NCBI GenBank assembly: GCA_017694995.1
Contig: JADIMB010000085.1
Coordinates: 1-33,107 of the forward strand
Reading direction: 5' to 3'
DNA length: 33,107 nt
DNA from: Candidatus Cryptobacteroides faecavium
Lineage (GTDB): Bacteria > Bacteroidota > Bacteroidia > Bacteroidales > UBA932
A program made the translations under genes and the position numbers. The stretch's first letter is position 1, and each line of letters opens with the position of its first letter. The notes beneath the pieces were generated by a model. That model did not search any database. It was not told where the DNA came from and worked only from the letters and a program-made list of their open reading frames with translations. Positions 1 to 8,060 of the stretch are shown here, piece by piece.

Positions 1-209
1 CGTCCCTGCTGAGGGCCCCATACCAGCTGGAAGTCATCCCCCTGGTCCCACTGGAAATCAGACGGGGAATCCTCCCCCTCAAGAATAAACGTGACATTGA
101 ACTGCTCATCGGAAGCCACGACATTCGGCACCTCCACCCGCATAGTGGTCTGTGCGGAAAGCCCGGCGGCCAATGCCATGGAAAACAGTATAGCCAAAAG
201 CTTCTTCAT
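1..209 (-). CDS. batD: BatD family protein, N-terminal fragment (cut by window edge)
   Basis: Only the first 69 codons are in the window; the gene runs off the left end. The reading begins with an ATG at 209 and an AGGAGG-like ribosome site about a dozen bases upstream (around 217-223). The first ~22 residues are a signal peptide (MKKLLAILF, then a small-residue stretch ending near SAQ). What follows is a beta-rich start with VEVPNVVASDEQFNVTF, typical of the first Ig-like repeat of BatD oxygen-tolerance proteins. It starts 15 bases after the batC stop, in the usual batA-B-C-D order. BatD is expected to be a periplasm-facing membrane protein of the Bat complex. The identity rests on order plus this short N-terminus. 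Confidence 0.72.
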   Translation of the reverse strand, partial: MKKLLAILFSMALAAGLSAQTTMRVEVPNVVASDEQFNVTFILEGEDSPSDFQWDQGDDFQLVWGPQQG

Positions 210-224
210 ATATGCTTACCTCCT

Positions 225-971
225 TTACCAATTCTTTTCTTTCTGTCTGGACTTGAGGACCTGGGCCTTTTCTTTCTTGACCTTGTCCTGGGTCTCTTTC
301 TCCTTGGCCTGTATAGCCTGCAGCATCTGCTGTGCAGCCTGCGGGGTTATCTTTGGCTGTTGCCCTCCGGCATTCCGGCCCTGGTCCTGCTGATTCTGCC
401 GGTCCTGGTTCTGATTGTCCTGGTCCTGATTCTGATCGTTCTGATCCTGGTTCCGGTTATCTTTATTGTCCTGATTATCCTTATTGTCCTTATTGTCCTG
501 GTTCTGCTGGTTGTCCTGGTTCTGCTGGTTTTTCAGCATCTCCTTGGCATATATGTAGTTTTCTTTCGCATCCATGTCAGACGGATTTCTCAACAGAGCC
601 TGCTTATACGCGTCAACAGCCGCCTGCCAGTCTTTGGAATCAGCCGCCACATTCCCGGTATTATAATAATAATCAGACGCATACGGAGAGGCAGCCGCCT
701 GCTCCGCAAGTTTTCCATAAATCTTTCCGGCCTGGTCCTTGTCTTCCATCCGGTACAGAGTGTTTCCCAGATTATATCCGGCTGCAAACGAGAGGGAATC
801 CTTCACAAGGGCCTTCCGGTAGTCGATCTCGGCAGCCTTGTAGTCTTCTTTCTTGAAATCCCTGTTCCCCTTCCTGACATCCCGTCTGTCCACATTCTGG
901 GCAGACGACAATACCGGGGATATGCAAGCGACCGAAACAGCAAGGAAAATATATTTCAATGACATAGACAT
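225..971 (-). CDS. batC: BatC-type tetratricopeptide (TPR) protein
   Basis: This is a secreted or membrane-tethered TPR protein. The signal segment is residues ~5-24 (ending near SSAQ). TPR-like helices lie at about 27-60, 60-95 and 98-135, including NLGNTLYRMEDKDQA and a YYNTGN / AAVDAYKQALLRNP repeat. A region of ~50 residues made almost only of Asn, Gln, Asp and Lys follows, and then a charged Gln/Lys/Glu-rich tail. I chose the ATG at 971; a GTG at 980 and an ATG at 965 in the same frame are alternatives, and none has a strong ribosome site. It lies directly after batB and before batD, so TPR content plus position makes BatC. In Bat systems it is thought to be a scaffold in the periplasm. 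The low-complexity tract is unusual in its purity. Confidence 0.85.
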   Translation of the reverse strand: MSMSLKYIFLAVSVACISPVLSSAQNVDRRDVRKGNRDFKKEDYKAAEIDYRKALVKDSLSFAAGYNLGNTLYRMEDKDQAGKIYGKLAEQAAASPYASDYYYNTGNVAADSKDWQAAVDAYKQALLRNPSDMDAKENYIYAKEMLKNQQNQDNQQNQDNKDNKDNQDNKDNRNQDQNDQNQDQDNQNQDRQNQQDQGRNAGGQQPKITPQAAQQMLQAIQAKEKETQDKVKKEKAQVLKSRQKEKNW

Positions 972-986
972 GACGACCACTTTTTA

Positions 987-1988
987 TCAGTTAAACAAAC
1001 GCCTTTTGGCTTTCCGGTCCCCTATAAGCATCTCTATAATGAAGAAGACCAGCGCTATAGCGAAAAAATACATATACTGTTCATCAAACTCCTCAAACAC
1101 TACCGAACTGAATTTCTCTTCATCCATCTTCTTGATGCTGTCCACTATCGGATTGAGCCCGAACTCGCTGTTCCCGGCCTTTACATACACTCCCCCTCCG
1201 GCTTCGGCTATCTTCCTGAGGGAATCCTCATCGAGTTTCGTGACCACAATATTGCCGTCCTTGTCTTTCAGCAGTCCGCCGTCCATCGGGATCGGTTCCC
1301 CCTCAGGCGACCCTACACCTATTGTATAGACCCTGATTCCCATGTCATACGCCTGTTTGGCGGCTGCCTCAGGATCGTCCTCGTGATTCTCCCCGTCTGT
1401 GATCACAATGACAGCACGGCTCTTGTCGCTCTGGGCGCTGAAACTCCTTATGGCAGTGTTGATGGCATCCCCGATAGCCGTACCCTGGATAGGGACAGAC
1501 TCGGTAGAGATGGAATTGAGAAACATTTTGGCTGAGACATAGTCAGTCGTGATAGGAAGCTGCACGAAAGAACTTCCGGCAAACACTATCAGTCCGATCC
1601 TGTCATCCCTGAGCTTGTCCACAAGTCTGGATATAGCAAGCTTCGCCCTGTCAAGCCTGTCCGGGGAATAATCCTCGGCAAGCATGGAGTTGGACACATC
1701 CAGGGCTATCATTATCTCCACACCTTCGGTCCTGTGCTCTTTAAGCTTGGCGCCGATCTGCGGCCTGGACATACCTATGGAAAAGAAAAAGAACGCGATC
1801 GAGAATACCACCACTTTCCACCATCCCTTGGAGCGGGATACCGAAGGCATGAGCCTGGAAACAAGAGAGATGTCCCCCAGCTTCCTGATGCTTTTCTTTT
1901 TCAGATGAAGCAGCAGGGCATAGAACAGAAAGAAGAACGGTATAAGGAATATCAGAAAAAGATATTGCGCCTGTGCAAAATTAATCAT
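987..1988 (-). CDS. batB: BatB, vWA-domain membrane protein
   Basis: This 333-residue protein has two N-terminal membrane segments (about 7-28 and 57-73), a von Willebrand factor A domain from ~88 to ~280, and a C-terminal membrane segment (~308-326). The metal-binding MIDAS motif is intact: DVSNS at residues 97-101, PITTD further on, and VITDGENHEDD. It matches the usual BatA/BatB length. The start at 1988 follows the batA stop by 16 bases and the gene runs into batC. In the family model, paired vWA proteins BatA and BatB sit in the inner membrane and are acted on by the MoxR ATPase. The aerotolerance role comes from work on Bacteroides fragilis and is inferred here. Confidence 0.92.
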   Translation of the reverse strand: MINFAQAQYLFLIFLIPFFFLFYALLLHLKKKSIRKLGDISLVSRLMPSVSRSKGWWKVVVFSIAFFFFSIGMSRPQIGAKLKEHRTEGVEIMIALDVSNSMLAEDYSPDRLDRAKLAISRLVDKLRDDRIGLIVFAGSSFVQLPITTDYVSAKMFLNSISTESVPIQGTAIGDAINTAIRSFSAQSDKSRAVIVITDGENHEDDPEAAAKQAYDMGIRVYTIGVGSPEGEPIPMDGGLLKDKDGNIVVTKLDEDSLRKIAEAGGGVYVKAGNSEFGLNPIVDSIKKMDEEKFSSVVFEEFDEQYMYFFAIALVFFIIEMLIGDRKAKRRLFN

Positions 1989-2004
1989 CTCTCATCCTCC
2001 TTCA

Positions 2005-2991
2005 TTATGGCAACCGCCTTATTACAAACAACTTAAGCACAAGTTCCAGCATCAAGGCAAGAAGTGCTATGAAAGCGTACCTTCCGAACAGCTCCTTATA
2101 GACAGGGAAGCTGTCTATGGTGGTACGGTCTTTTTCCATTTTGTTGATCTCGCTGTAGATCTCCATGAGCTTGGTGTTGTCAGTGGCCCTGAAATAACGC
2201 CCGCCGGTTGTCTCCGCTATCTCGGAAAGCAGTTCTTCATCTATCTCCACCCGGACATTCTGGACATCCACACCCCATGGGGTCATTACCGGGTAAGGGG
2301 CCGTGCCCATTGCACCCACACCTATAGTATATACCCTCACCCCGTAAGTCTTTGCTATCTCGGCGGCAGTCTGCGGGGTTATCTCCCCCCTGTTGTTCAC
2401 ACCGTCAGTCAGAAGGATGACCACACGGCTCTTCGCGTTCGAGTCCTTGAGCCTTGCCACTGCAGTCGCAAGTCCGTTGCCGATGGCCGTACCGTCCTCG
2501 ATAAGGTCAGTCTGTACCTCCTTCATGAGATTTATAAGCGTCGCCCTGTCTGTGGTGAGAGGGCACTGGGTATAACTCTCTCCGGCAAATACCACTATCC
2601 CGATACGGTCGGACGGACGCTGGGATATGAACTCTATGGCAATATCCTTCGCGGCACTGATCCTGTCCGGCTTGAAATCCCTGGCAAGCATACTGGTAGA
2701 GACATCCATAGTAAGCATGATGTCTATACCCTCGGTGTCGACCCTGTCCATTTCCTGTGAAGACCTCGGCCTGGCCATAGCTATGATGATCATCACTACC
2801 GCCAGTATCCTGAAAGCAAACGGCAGATGCCTTATCCATCCCAGGACAGAACCGCCGGACAATTTCCACGGTACAGAAGTGGAGACTCTCAGATGAGGCT
2901 TCCGTTCAGCAATTTCGAGATACAGGTAATGGATTATGAGCAATACCGGTATTATCTCGAGCCATAATATTTTGGGGTATTCAAAAAACAT
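2005..2991 (-). CDS. batA: BatA, vWA-domain membrane protein
   Basis: This is a 328-residue paralogue of the next gene. Membrane segments are at about 8-25, 59-73 and at the C-terminus (~305-324). The vWA domain has a complete MIDAS: DVSTS at 96-100, the PLTTD threonine, and LLTDGVNNRGE. The residues around MIDAS (TMDVSTSMLARDFKPDR) are the hallmark shared by BatA and BatB. It is first of the pair in transcription order, which is the basis for calling it BatA rather than BatB. It begins 9 bases after the stop of the preceding membrane-protein gene, so the operon continues without a promoter-sized gap. No key residue appears to be missing. Confidence 0.92.
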   Translation of the reverse strand: MFFEYPKILWLEIIPVLLIIHYLYLEIAERKPHLRVSTSVPWKLSGGSVLGWIRHLPFAFRILAVVMIIIAMARPRSSQEMDRVDTEGIDIMLTMDVSTSMLARDFKPDRISAAKDIAIEFISQRPSDRIGIVVFAGESYTQCPLTTDRATLINLMKEVQTDLIEDGTAIGNGLATAVARLKDSNAKSRVVILLTDGVNNRGEITPQTAAEIAKTYGVRVYTIGVGAMGTAPYPVMTPWGVDVQNVRVEIDEELLSEIAETTGGRYFRATDNTKLMEIYSEINKMEKDRTTIDSFPVYKELFGRYAFIALLALMLELVLKLFVIRRLP

Positions 2992-3000
2992 AGTGCTCTG

Positions 3001-4062
3001 TTATTTTTTTTCTTCGGCGATGCCGTCATTTTCCGTCCTGCTCTCCGAATCTATCTCTGTCTGATACGTCTGGGTGACAAAGCGCACTGCGACAGGGACA
3101 GCGGAAGCGTTCTCTTCATCCGTCGCGGCATATTTCGCAAACTTCACATAATCCGCCCTTTCAAACAGCTCCCTGGCCTCGTTGTAAAGGTCATCCGGTA
3201 TGTCTTTGCCTGAAAGCCCGTCAAAAATCTCCTTCGTGGTCATCTCCATGGCAGCCACGCCATACCTTGCCACTATATATTCGCGCAGGGCATCGGTGAC
3301 ACCTGAATAAAATGCCTTCTGCTTTTCCGGAGCCCACATCTTGTTCCCGCGGAGATGGTCGAGCTTCCTGAGTGCGATGATGTGCGCCGGCTCTTTGTGC
3401 AGCATCCCTAGAAGGCCTTTCTTCCTGTGCCTCCGGATATAATAAACGGCAAGGGCGACGAGCGCGGCAAGAGCAAGGCCGCCGCACAGGTACGGAAGTA
3501 TCTCCTTGAAAGTGAGAGGATACTTTATCTGCCCCTTGATGTCATGAATCTTGAACGTGGCCGTATCCACAGGGATTGTCTTTACCTCGAGTGTCAGGGG
3601 TTTGAATACCAGGGTGTCCACCCCGCTCCCGGGCATCCGTCTCAGGAGAGCGATAGGCGGAAGCACATAACGCCCTGCATCAAAAGATGTTATAATGACA
3701 CTGCCCTCAAGCGAGAGGGTTCCTGCCTCCCCTTTTCTCCCTTTGCTGAAATCCAGCGTATCAAGTTTCCACGGGGACACGACCTCGACACTGTCCCTGA
3801 ATCCCTTTGAATAGTCAGGGAACGCAAACCCGGTACCCTCCACCACACCGTCCAGACGGAAGCCGTACCTCAGCTGGTCTGCGACCAGGACAGAATCCCT
3901 TTTCTGGATCTGCTCCAGAAAGGACCCGTCCATCTCCTTCACTCCAGGCCGTGATCCGGAATCCGGCACGGCCGGCCGGGCAGACAGGACGCAGGACCCG
4001 AGTATCACCGCGGACAAAAAAGCTGTTATCCTCATAATTGAATTCCTTTTAATCCAGTTCAT
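3001..4062 (-). CDS. Single-pass membrane protein of the Bat operon (DUF4381-like C-terminus)
   Basis: I recognise the position rather than a named gene. Bacteroidales Bat operons usually carry one such protein between the DUF58 and batA genes. The N-terminal signal segment is residues ~10-27, with a possible lipobox ending at Cys24. A soluble beta-rich part runs from ~45 to ~165, one membrane helix is at 188-209 (followed by RRHRKKG), and a cytoplasmic helical tail includes ERADYVKFAKY (~301-311), which resembles DUF4381 proteins. The ATG at 4062 overlaps the upstream stop as ATGA. An in-frame ATG at 4035 has a better ribosome-like sequence (AAAGGAATT) and would place the signal peptide at the very N-terminus, so the true start may be 4035. 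Its role in the MoxR/Bat complex is unknown. Confidence 0.8.
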   Translation of the reverse strand: MNWIKRNSIMRITAFLSAVILGSCVLSARPAVPDSGSRPGVKEMDGSFLEQIQKRDSVLVADQLRYGFRLDGVVEGTGFAFPDYSKGFRDSVEVVSPWKLDTLDFSKGRKGEAGTLSLEGSVIITSFDAGRYVLPPIALLRRMPGSGVDTLVFKPLTLEVKTIPVDTATFKIHDIKGQIKYPLTFKEILPYLCGGLALAALVALAVYYIRRHRKKGLLGMLHKEPAHIIALRKLDHLRGNKMWAPEKQKAFYSGVTDALREYIVARYGVAAMEMTTKEIFDGLSGKDIPDDLYNEARELFERADYVKFAKYAATDEENASAVPVAVRFVTQTYQTEIDSESRTENDGIAEEKK

Positions 4063-4946
4063 CTTTTCTGGAAGAAGAGCATCAGCCCTTTCACATAATC
4101 CTCATCAGTGGATATGCTCACATTGTCTATCTTGTATTTGTTGAAAAGCCTGACAGCCGACCTGGAGACAGTCTCAAACCATTCCGAATACATCCTCCGC
4201 ATTTTCCTTGAAGTGCTGACCCATGCTGACGCGCCGGATTCCGAATCCTTTATATGGACAAGCCCCAGATCCGGAAGCGCCCGCTCCCTAGGGTCGTAGA
4301 TCTCGATCACAGAAAGGTCATGCCTGTTCGCAGCCACTTTCAGTGCATCCTCGTACCTCGGGGAACCGCTCTTGTCGACATCCAGCATATCCGACAGCAG
4401 GAACGCAGTGCACCTTTTCTTGATGGCGTTGGTAAGATACCTCAAAGCGCCCCCGATGTCAGTACCGTTGGATTCCGGCTTGAGCTCGATTATCTCCCTT
4501 ATTATATGGAGAAGATGGCTCCGGCCTTTCTTCGGAGGGATGAACTTCTCGACCTTGTCACTGAAGAAGAGGGCCCCCACCTTGTCATTGTTGATTATAG
4601 CGGAGAAAGAGAGCACGGCCGCGATCTCGGCTATCAGATCGTTCTTGGTCATTCCTGCAGTCCCGAATAGTCCTGATCTGCTGACATCTATCAGCAAGAC
4701 TACAGTAAGCTCTCTTTCTTCTTCAAAAACTTTCACATAAGGAGACCTCAGACGAGCCGTGACATTCCAGTCCATATTGCGCACATCATCCCCGTACTGG
4801 TACTCGCGCACTTCACTGAAAGCCATTCCCCGGCCTTTGAAGGCGGAATGGTACTCTCCTGCAAATATCTGGTGAGAAAGAGCACGTGTCTTGATCTCGA
4901 TCTTCCTGACCTTCTTAAGCAGGTCGTTTGCACTTCTGCTTTCCAT
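4059..4946 (-). CDS. DUF58 domain protein (vWA-like, MoxR-associated)
   Basis: This 295-residue soluble protein has the DUF58 signature in residues ~29-65 (FAGEYHSAFKGRGMAF, then REYQYGDDVRNMDWNVTAR). A vWA-like fold follows with DVSRS at 87-91, and the later LLSDMLD corresponds to the MIDAS aspartate region. Its length is usual for the family. It overlaps the moxR stop by one base (TAATG) and overlaps the following gene by four (ATGA), so translation is probably coupled. In MoxR systems the DUF58 protein is considered a partner or substrate of the AAA+ ATPase; the exact reaction is not known. No membrane segment is visible, so it is expected in the cytoplasm. Confidence 0.93.
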   Translation of the reverse strand: MESRSANDLLKKVRKIEIKTRALSHQIFAGEYHSAFKGRGMAFSEVREYQYGDDVRNMDWNVTARLRSPYVKVFEEERELTVVLLIDVSRSGLFGTAGMTKNDLIAEIAAVLSFSAIINNDKVGALFFSDKVEKFIPPKKGRSHLLHIIREIIELKPESNGTDIGGALRYLTNAIKKRCTAFLLSDMLDVDKSGSPRYEDALKVAANRHDLSVIEIYDPRERALPDLGLVHIKDSESGASAWVSTSRKMRRMYSEWFETVSRSAVRLFNKYKIDNVSISTDEDYVKGLMLFFQKR

Positions 4947-5938
4947 TATGGAACCTCTACTGCATTTATTACTTCTGCGATTATATTCTCCGTAGTGACG
5001 TTCTCGGCTTCAGCCTCATAAGTGAGGCCGATCCTGTGGCGGAGCACCTCGTTGCACACCGCCCTCACATCCTCAGGTATAACATACCCTCTCCTCTTTA
5101 TGAAGGCATATGCCTTGGAAGCCATGGAAAGCGAAATGCTGGCTCGCGGAGAAGCCCCGTATGAGATGAGATTCGCCAGCTTTCCGAGCCCATAGTCCTG
5201 CGGTGTCCTCGTAGCGTAGACTATGTCAACGATATACCTCTCTATCTTTTCGTCCATGTAGACATCCTTCACCACCTGTCTTGCACGGATAATGTCCTCC
5301 GGCTTGAGGATCGGACTGGCCTTCGGGAACTCGCCGGTATTGTTCATCCTCACAATCAGCCTCTCCTCCTCCTTCTTCGGATAGCTCACGACCACTTTCA
5401 GCATGAAACGGTCCACCTGGGCTTCAGGAAGCTGGTATGTACCCTCCTGCTCTATAGGGTTCTGGGTCGCCATCACCAGGAAAGGCTCAGGCAGCTTGAA
5501 TGTCTCGTCACCGATGGTCACCTGCCTCTCCTGCATCGCCTCGAGCAGGGCTGACTGCACCTTTGCCGGAGAACGGTTGATCTCGTCGGCAAGGACGAAA
5601 TTCGCGAAAATCGGCCCCTTCTTGATCTGGAACTGCTCACTCTTCTGGGAGTATATCAGCGTTCCTATGACATCTGCAGGAAGCAGGTCCGGGGTAAACT
5701 GGATACGGCTGAACTTCGCATCTACCGCAGAAGCAAGAGTATTGATAGCCAAGGTCTTCGCCAAACCAGGCACTCCTTCAAGAAGAATATGGCCATTTGC
5801 CAGCAGGCCTATAAGAAGATTCTCCACCAGAGCCTTCTGCCCGACTATCACCTTGCCCATCTCCATAGTCAGCAGGTCCACGAACGAGCTCTCCTTCTGA
5901 ATGCGGTCATTAAGTTCTTTAATGTTTACACTCTCCAT
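4946..5938 (-). CDS. moxR: MoxR family AAA+ ATPase
   Basis: This 330-residue protein carries all the AAA+ motifs of the MoxR branch: Walker A GVPGLAKT at 55-62, Walker B VLADEI at 115-120 followed by NRSPAKVQSALLEAMQE, sensor 1 ATQNP at 157-161, and PEAQVDRF at 171-178. MoxR proteins act as chaperone-like ATPases that help assemble or activate vWA-domain partners, here the DUF58 protein and BatA/BatB downstream. The ATG at 5938 is the only sensible start because the conserved N-terminal helix follows directly. It is the first gene of the minus-strand operon, and its promoter must lie in the 73-base gap shared with truA. Confidence 0.95.
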   Translation of the reverse strand: MESVNIKELNDRIQKESSFVDLLTMEMGKVIVGQKALVENLLIGLLANGHILLEGVPGLAKTLAINTLASAVDAKFSRIQFTPDLLPADVIGTLIYSQKSEQFQIKKGPIFANFVLADEINRSPAKVQSALLEAMQERQVTIGDETFKLPEPFLVMATQNPIEQEGTYQLPEAQVDRFMLKVVVSYPKKEEERLIVRMNNTGEFPKASPILKPEDIIRARQVVKDVYMDEKIERYIVDIVYATRTPQDYGLGKLANLISYGASPRASISLSMASKAYAFIKRRGYVIPEDVRAVCNEVLRHRIGLTYEAEAENVTTENIIAEVINAVEVP

Positions 5939-5959
5939 AAAATATCAGTTTATTTTTAA

Positions 5960-5967
5960 TATTTTTG
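5960..5967 (+). promoter_or_regulatory. Possible promoter -7 box for truA
   Basis: TATTTTTG matches TAnnTTTG exactly, and its 3' end lies 44 bases before the truA ATG. No clear -33 element is seen. It overlaps the untranslated leader of the divergent moxR transcript. Confidence 0.35.
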
Positions 5968-5982
5968 CAAACAAAAATCCTT

Positions 5983-5990
5983 CAAAATTA
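5983..5990 (-). promoter_or_regulatory. Possible promoter -7 box for the moxR-bat operon
   Basis: Reading the minus strand, TAATTTTG fits the Bacteroidetes -7 consensus TAnnTTTG, 45 bases upstream of the moxR ATG. A convincing -33 TTTG is not seen at the usual 19-21 base spacing, so confidence is low. The box lies between the two divergent starts. Confidence 0.35.
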
Positions 5991-6011
5991 CAAATTTTCG
6001 GTCAAAAAGCC

Positions 6012-6791
6012 ATGAAGTTCGCCATTAGACTTTCTTATAACGGCGCTCCTTTCTGCGGATGGCAGCTGCAGAAAAGCGGAACAACCATCCAGGGAGAGCT
6101 CCAGAATACACTTTCTATGCTTCTGGGCACCGGAATTTCTGTTACTGGAGCAGGGAGGACGGATACCGGAGTCAATGCCGTAAACTACATCGCGCACTTT
6201 GAAACGCCAGATAAGATACGGGTAGACCCGGAGTTTTTGCAATACAAATTAAATGCCATCCTGCCTAAAGCCATAGCAGTCCATGAAATATGCAAAGCCG
6301 GAGAGAGTTTCCACGCCCGTTTCTCAGCAGTCTCGAGAGAGTACAAATATTTCATACACCGGAAAAAAGACCCCTTCATAGAGAACTTCTCCTATTTCTG
6401 CAGATACCCTCTGGACCTGGACAAGATGAACGAGGCGGCTGCACTCCTCGCCGGCAGGCACGACTTCAGATGCTTCGAGAAGAAAGGAGGAGGCAACCAG
6501 ACCTCCATCTGCACCGTCTACAAGGCCGGATGGGAGACATACAGTCCGGCCCACGTGTCCCAGCTGGGCTATCCGGCCGAAGAGGGGGACTATATAGTAT
6601 TCACCGTGAGGGCTGACCGCTTCCTGCGCAACATGGTACGCGCCATAGTCGGCTCCCTGATTGATGTAGGCCGGGGCAGGCACGACACAGGATGGTTCCG
6701 GGAGCTGATTTCCGAGGGGGAACGCTCAGATGCCGGAGAATCAGTGCCAGGAAAGGCGCTCTTCCTGTGTGAAGTTTCTTATCCAGAGTAG
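6012..6791 (+). CDS. truA: tRNA pseudouridine(38-40) synthase TruA
   Basis: TruA converts uridines 38-40 of the tRNA anticodon arm to pseudouridine. The 259-residue reading begins with the family's typical N-terminus (MKFAIRLSYNGAPFCGWQ). The catalytic aspartate is Asp51 in GRTDTGVNA. The C-terminal RFLRNMVRAIVGSLIDVGRG segment is the conserved second half of the pseudouridine-synthase fold. The open frame extends further upstream to 5901, but that part is AT-rich, overlaps moxR and is not conserved, so the ATG at 6012 is preferred. It has its own promoter-like box and is divergent from moxR. Confidence 0.95.
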   Translation: MKFAIRLSYNGAPFCGWQLQKSGTTIQGELQNTLSMLLGTGISVTGAGRTDTGVNAVNYIAHFETPDKIRVDPEFLQYKLNAILPKAIAVHEICKAGESFHARFSAVSREYKYFIHRKKDPFIENFSYFCRYPLDLDKMNEAAALLAGRHDFRCFEKKGGGNQTSICTVYKAGWETYSPAHVSQLGYPAEEGDYIVFTVRADRFLRNMVRAIVGSLIDVGRGRHDTGWFRELISEGERSDAGESVPGKALFLCEVSYPE

Positions 6792-6810
6792 GTTTTTCGG
6801 GATTTTTATA

Positions 6811-6818
6811 TATTTTTG
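6811..6818 (+). promoter_or_regulatory. Possible promoter -7 box for the exbB-exbD-tonB set
   Basis: TATTTTTG fits the Bacteroidetes TAnnTTTG consensus in the AT-rich 121-base gap after truA. It would give a leader of roughly 85-90 bases before the ATG at 6913. The -33 region is only TTTTTC-like, so this is a moderate call. Confidence 0.4.
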
Positions 6819-6912
6819 CAGACATTTTGTAAAATGCATAATAACGGCCAGGACGCAATCCGGCATAAAGCATATACAGAAGCATATACATTATTAAAGA
6901 AACGACACAGAA

Positions 6913-7611
6913 ATGCTTTTCAATCTTTTACAAACAGGTATCGAGGCTGCAGCAGAGGCCGTACCCCAGCAGCAGGAAATGACAATGTCACTCTTCGGGC
7001 TTTTCATGAAAGGGGGCGCGCTCATGTGGGTGCTCCTGGCCCTTTCCTTCGTGGCGATATACATATTCGGGAAGAAATGGTGGATACTCAGGAAGGCAGG
7101 GACTATCAATCCCAACTTCATGAAAGACATCAGGGACCTGATACATGACGGGAAGATCAAGTCGGCAGAGGCCCTGTGCCAGAAATACGACTCCCCGATG
7201 GCAAGACTTGTAGAAAAAGGCATAGACAGGATAGGACGCCCGCTGCAGGACATCCAGACAGCCGTAGAGAACACGGGCAACGTGGAAGTGTCCAGGCTGG
7301 AGAAAGGTCTTCCGATCCTGGCGACCATCGCCGGAGGAGCCCCGATGATCGGCTTCCTGGGCACTGTGACAGGAATGGTACAGGCATTCTTCAACATGGC
7401 CAACGCAGGGAACAACATTGACATCTCCCTTCTTTCAGGCGGTATCTACGTGGCCATGATCACTACTGTGGGAGGACTGGTAGTCGGAATCCCGGCATAT
7501 TTCGGATACAATTATCTTACGTCAAAGATATCCGATATCGTTTTCAAGATGGAGAGCATCACCATAGACTTCATGGATGTGCTCAATGAACCGGCCGGAC
7601 AGGCCAAATAG
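6913..7611 (+). CDS. exbB: MotA/TolQ/ExbB family proton channel protein
   Basis: This 232-residue inner-membrane protein has three predicted membrane segments: about 33-53, 129-157 (PILATIAGGAPMIGFLGTVTGM) and 176-203. The GTVTGM segment and the GGIYVAMITTVGGLVVGIPA segment are the ExbB/TolQ hallmarks. ExbB forms the pentameric channel that, with ExbD, uses the proton gradient to energise TonB. It is followed after 8 bases by exbD and then by a TonB-like gene, which favours ExbB over TolQ or MotA. The ATG at 6913 is chosen; the N-terminal ~25 residues before the first membrane helix are short and variable, as is common in this family. Confidence 0.9.
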   Translation: MLFNLLQTGIEAAAEAVPQQQEMTMSLFGLFMKGGALMWVLLALSFVAIYIFGKKWWILRKAGTINPNFMKDIRDLIHDGKIKSAEALCQKYDSPMARLVEKGIDRIGRPLQDIQTAVENTGNVEVSRLEKGLPILATIAGGAPMIGFLGTVTGMVQAFFNMANAGNNIDISLLSGGIYVAMITTVGGLVVGIPAYFGYNYLTSKISDIVFKMESITIDFMDVLNEPAGQAK

Positions 7612-7619
7612 CAGGCGAC

Positions 7620-8033
7620 ATGGCAATAAAGAGGAATACAAGGATCACGGCGGAGTTCTCGATGTCGTCCATGACAGACATCGTGTTCCTGCTTCTGATA
7701 TTCTTTCTGGTGACCTCCACGCTTGTGAATCCCAATGCGCTCAAGCTCCTGCTGCCCAAAAGCACAGGCCAGGTAGCGGCAAAGGCCACTGTAAGTGTAT
7801 CCATCAAGCACTATCTTGACACAGACACATTCTCATATCACATAAACGGGGAGCAGAAGCCGGTAAGTTTCAACGAGATAGAAGATGACCTGGTGAATCT
7901 TCTGCAGAATGAGGAAGATCCCACCTTCTCGATTTATGCAGACGAGAGCGTACCGATCAAGGAAGTAGTCCAGATAATGAACATCGCCAAGAGGAACCAT
8001 TATAAAGTCATTCTGGCGACATCGCCGGAATAG
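7620..8033 (+). CDS. exbD: ExbD/TolR family biopolymer transport protein
   Basis: This 137-residue protein has a short cytoplasmic N-terminus, one membrane helix (~20-37) that begins with the conserved proton-carrying aspartate (Asp20 in MTDIVFLLLIFFL), and a periplasmic domain with the ExbD fold. Length and topology are standard. It lies 8 bases after the exbB stop and 27 bases before the TonB-like gene. It is expected to sit inside the ExbB pentamer and transmit proton-driven motion to TonB. No odd features are seen. Confidence 0.92.
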   Translation: MAIKRNTRITAEFSMSSMTDIVFLLLIFFLVTSTLVNPNALKLLLPKSTGQVAAKATVSVSIKHYLDTDTFSYHINGEQKPVSFNEIEDDLVNLLQNEEDPTFSIYADESVPIKEVVQIMNIAKRNHYKVILATSPE

Positions 8034-8060
8034 GCTGGCAACACGAAAAACAGTTGACAA

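Noticed and set aside
360..962. Leu/Val/Ile-rich plus-strand frame of 200 codons that looks like a membrane protein
   Set aside because: It is the mirror of the Asn/Gln/Asp repeats of BatC; GAC, AAC and CAG codons read backwards as Val, Val/Leu and Leu.
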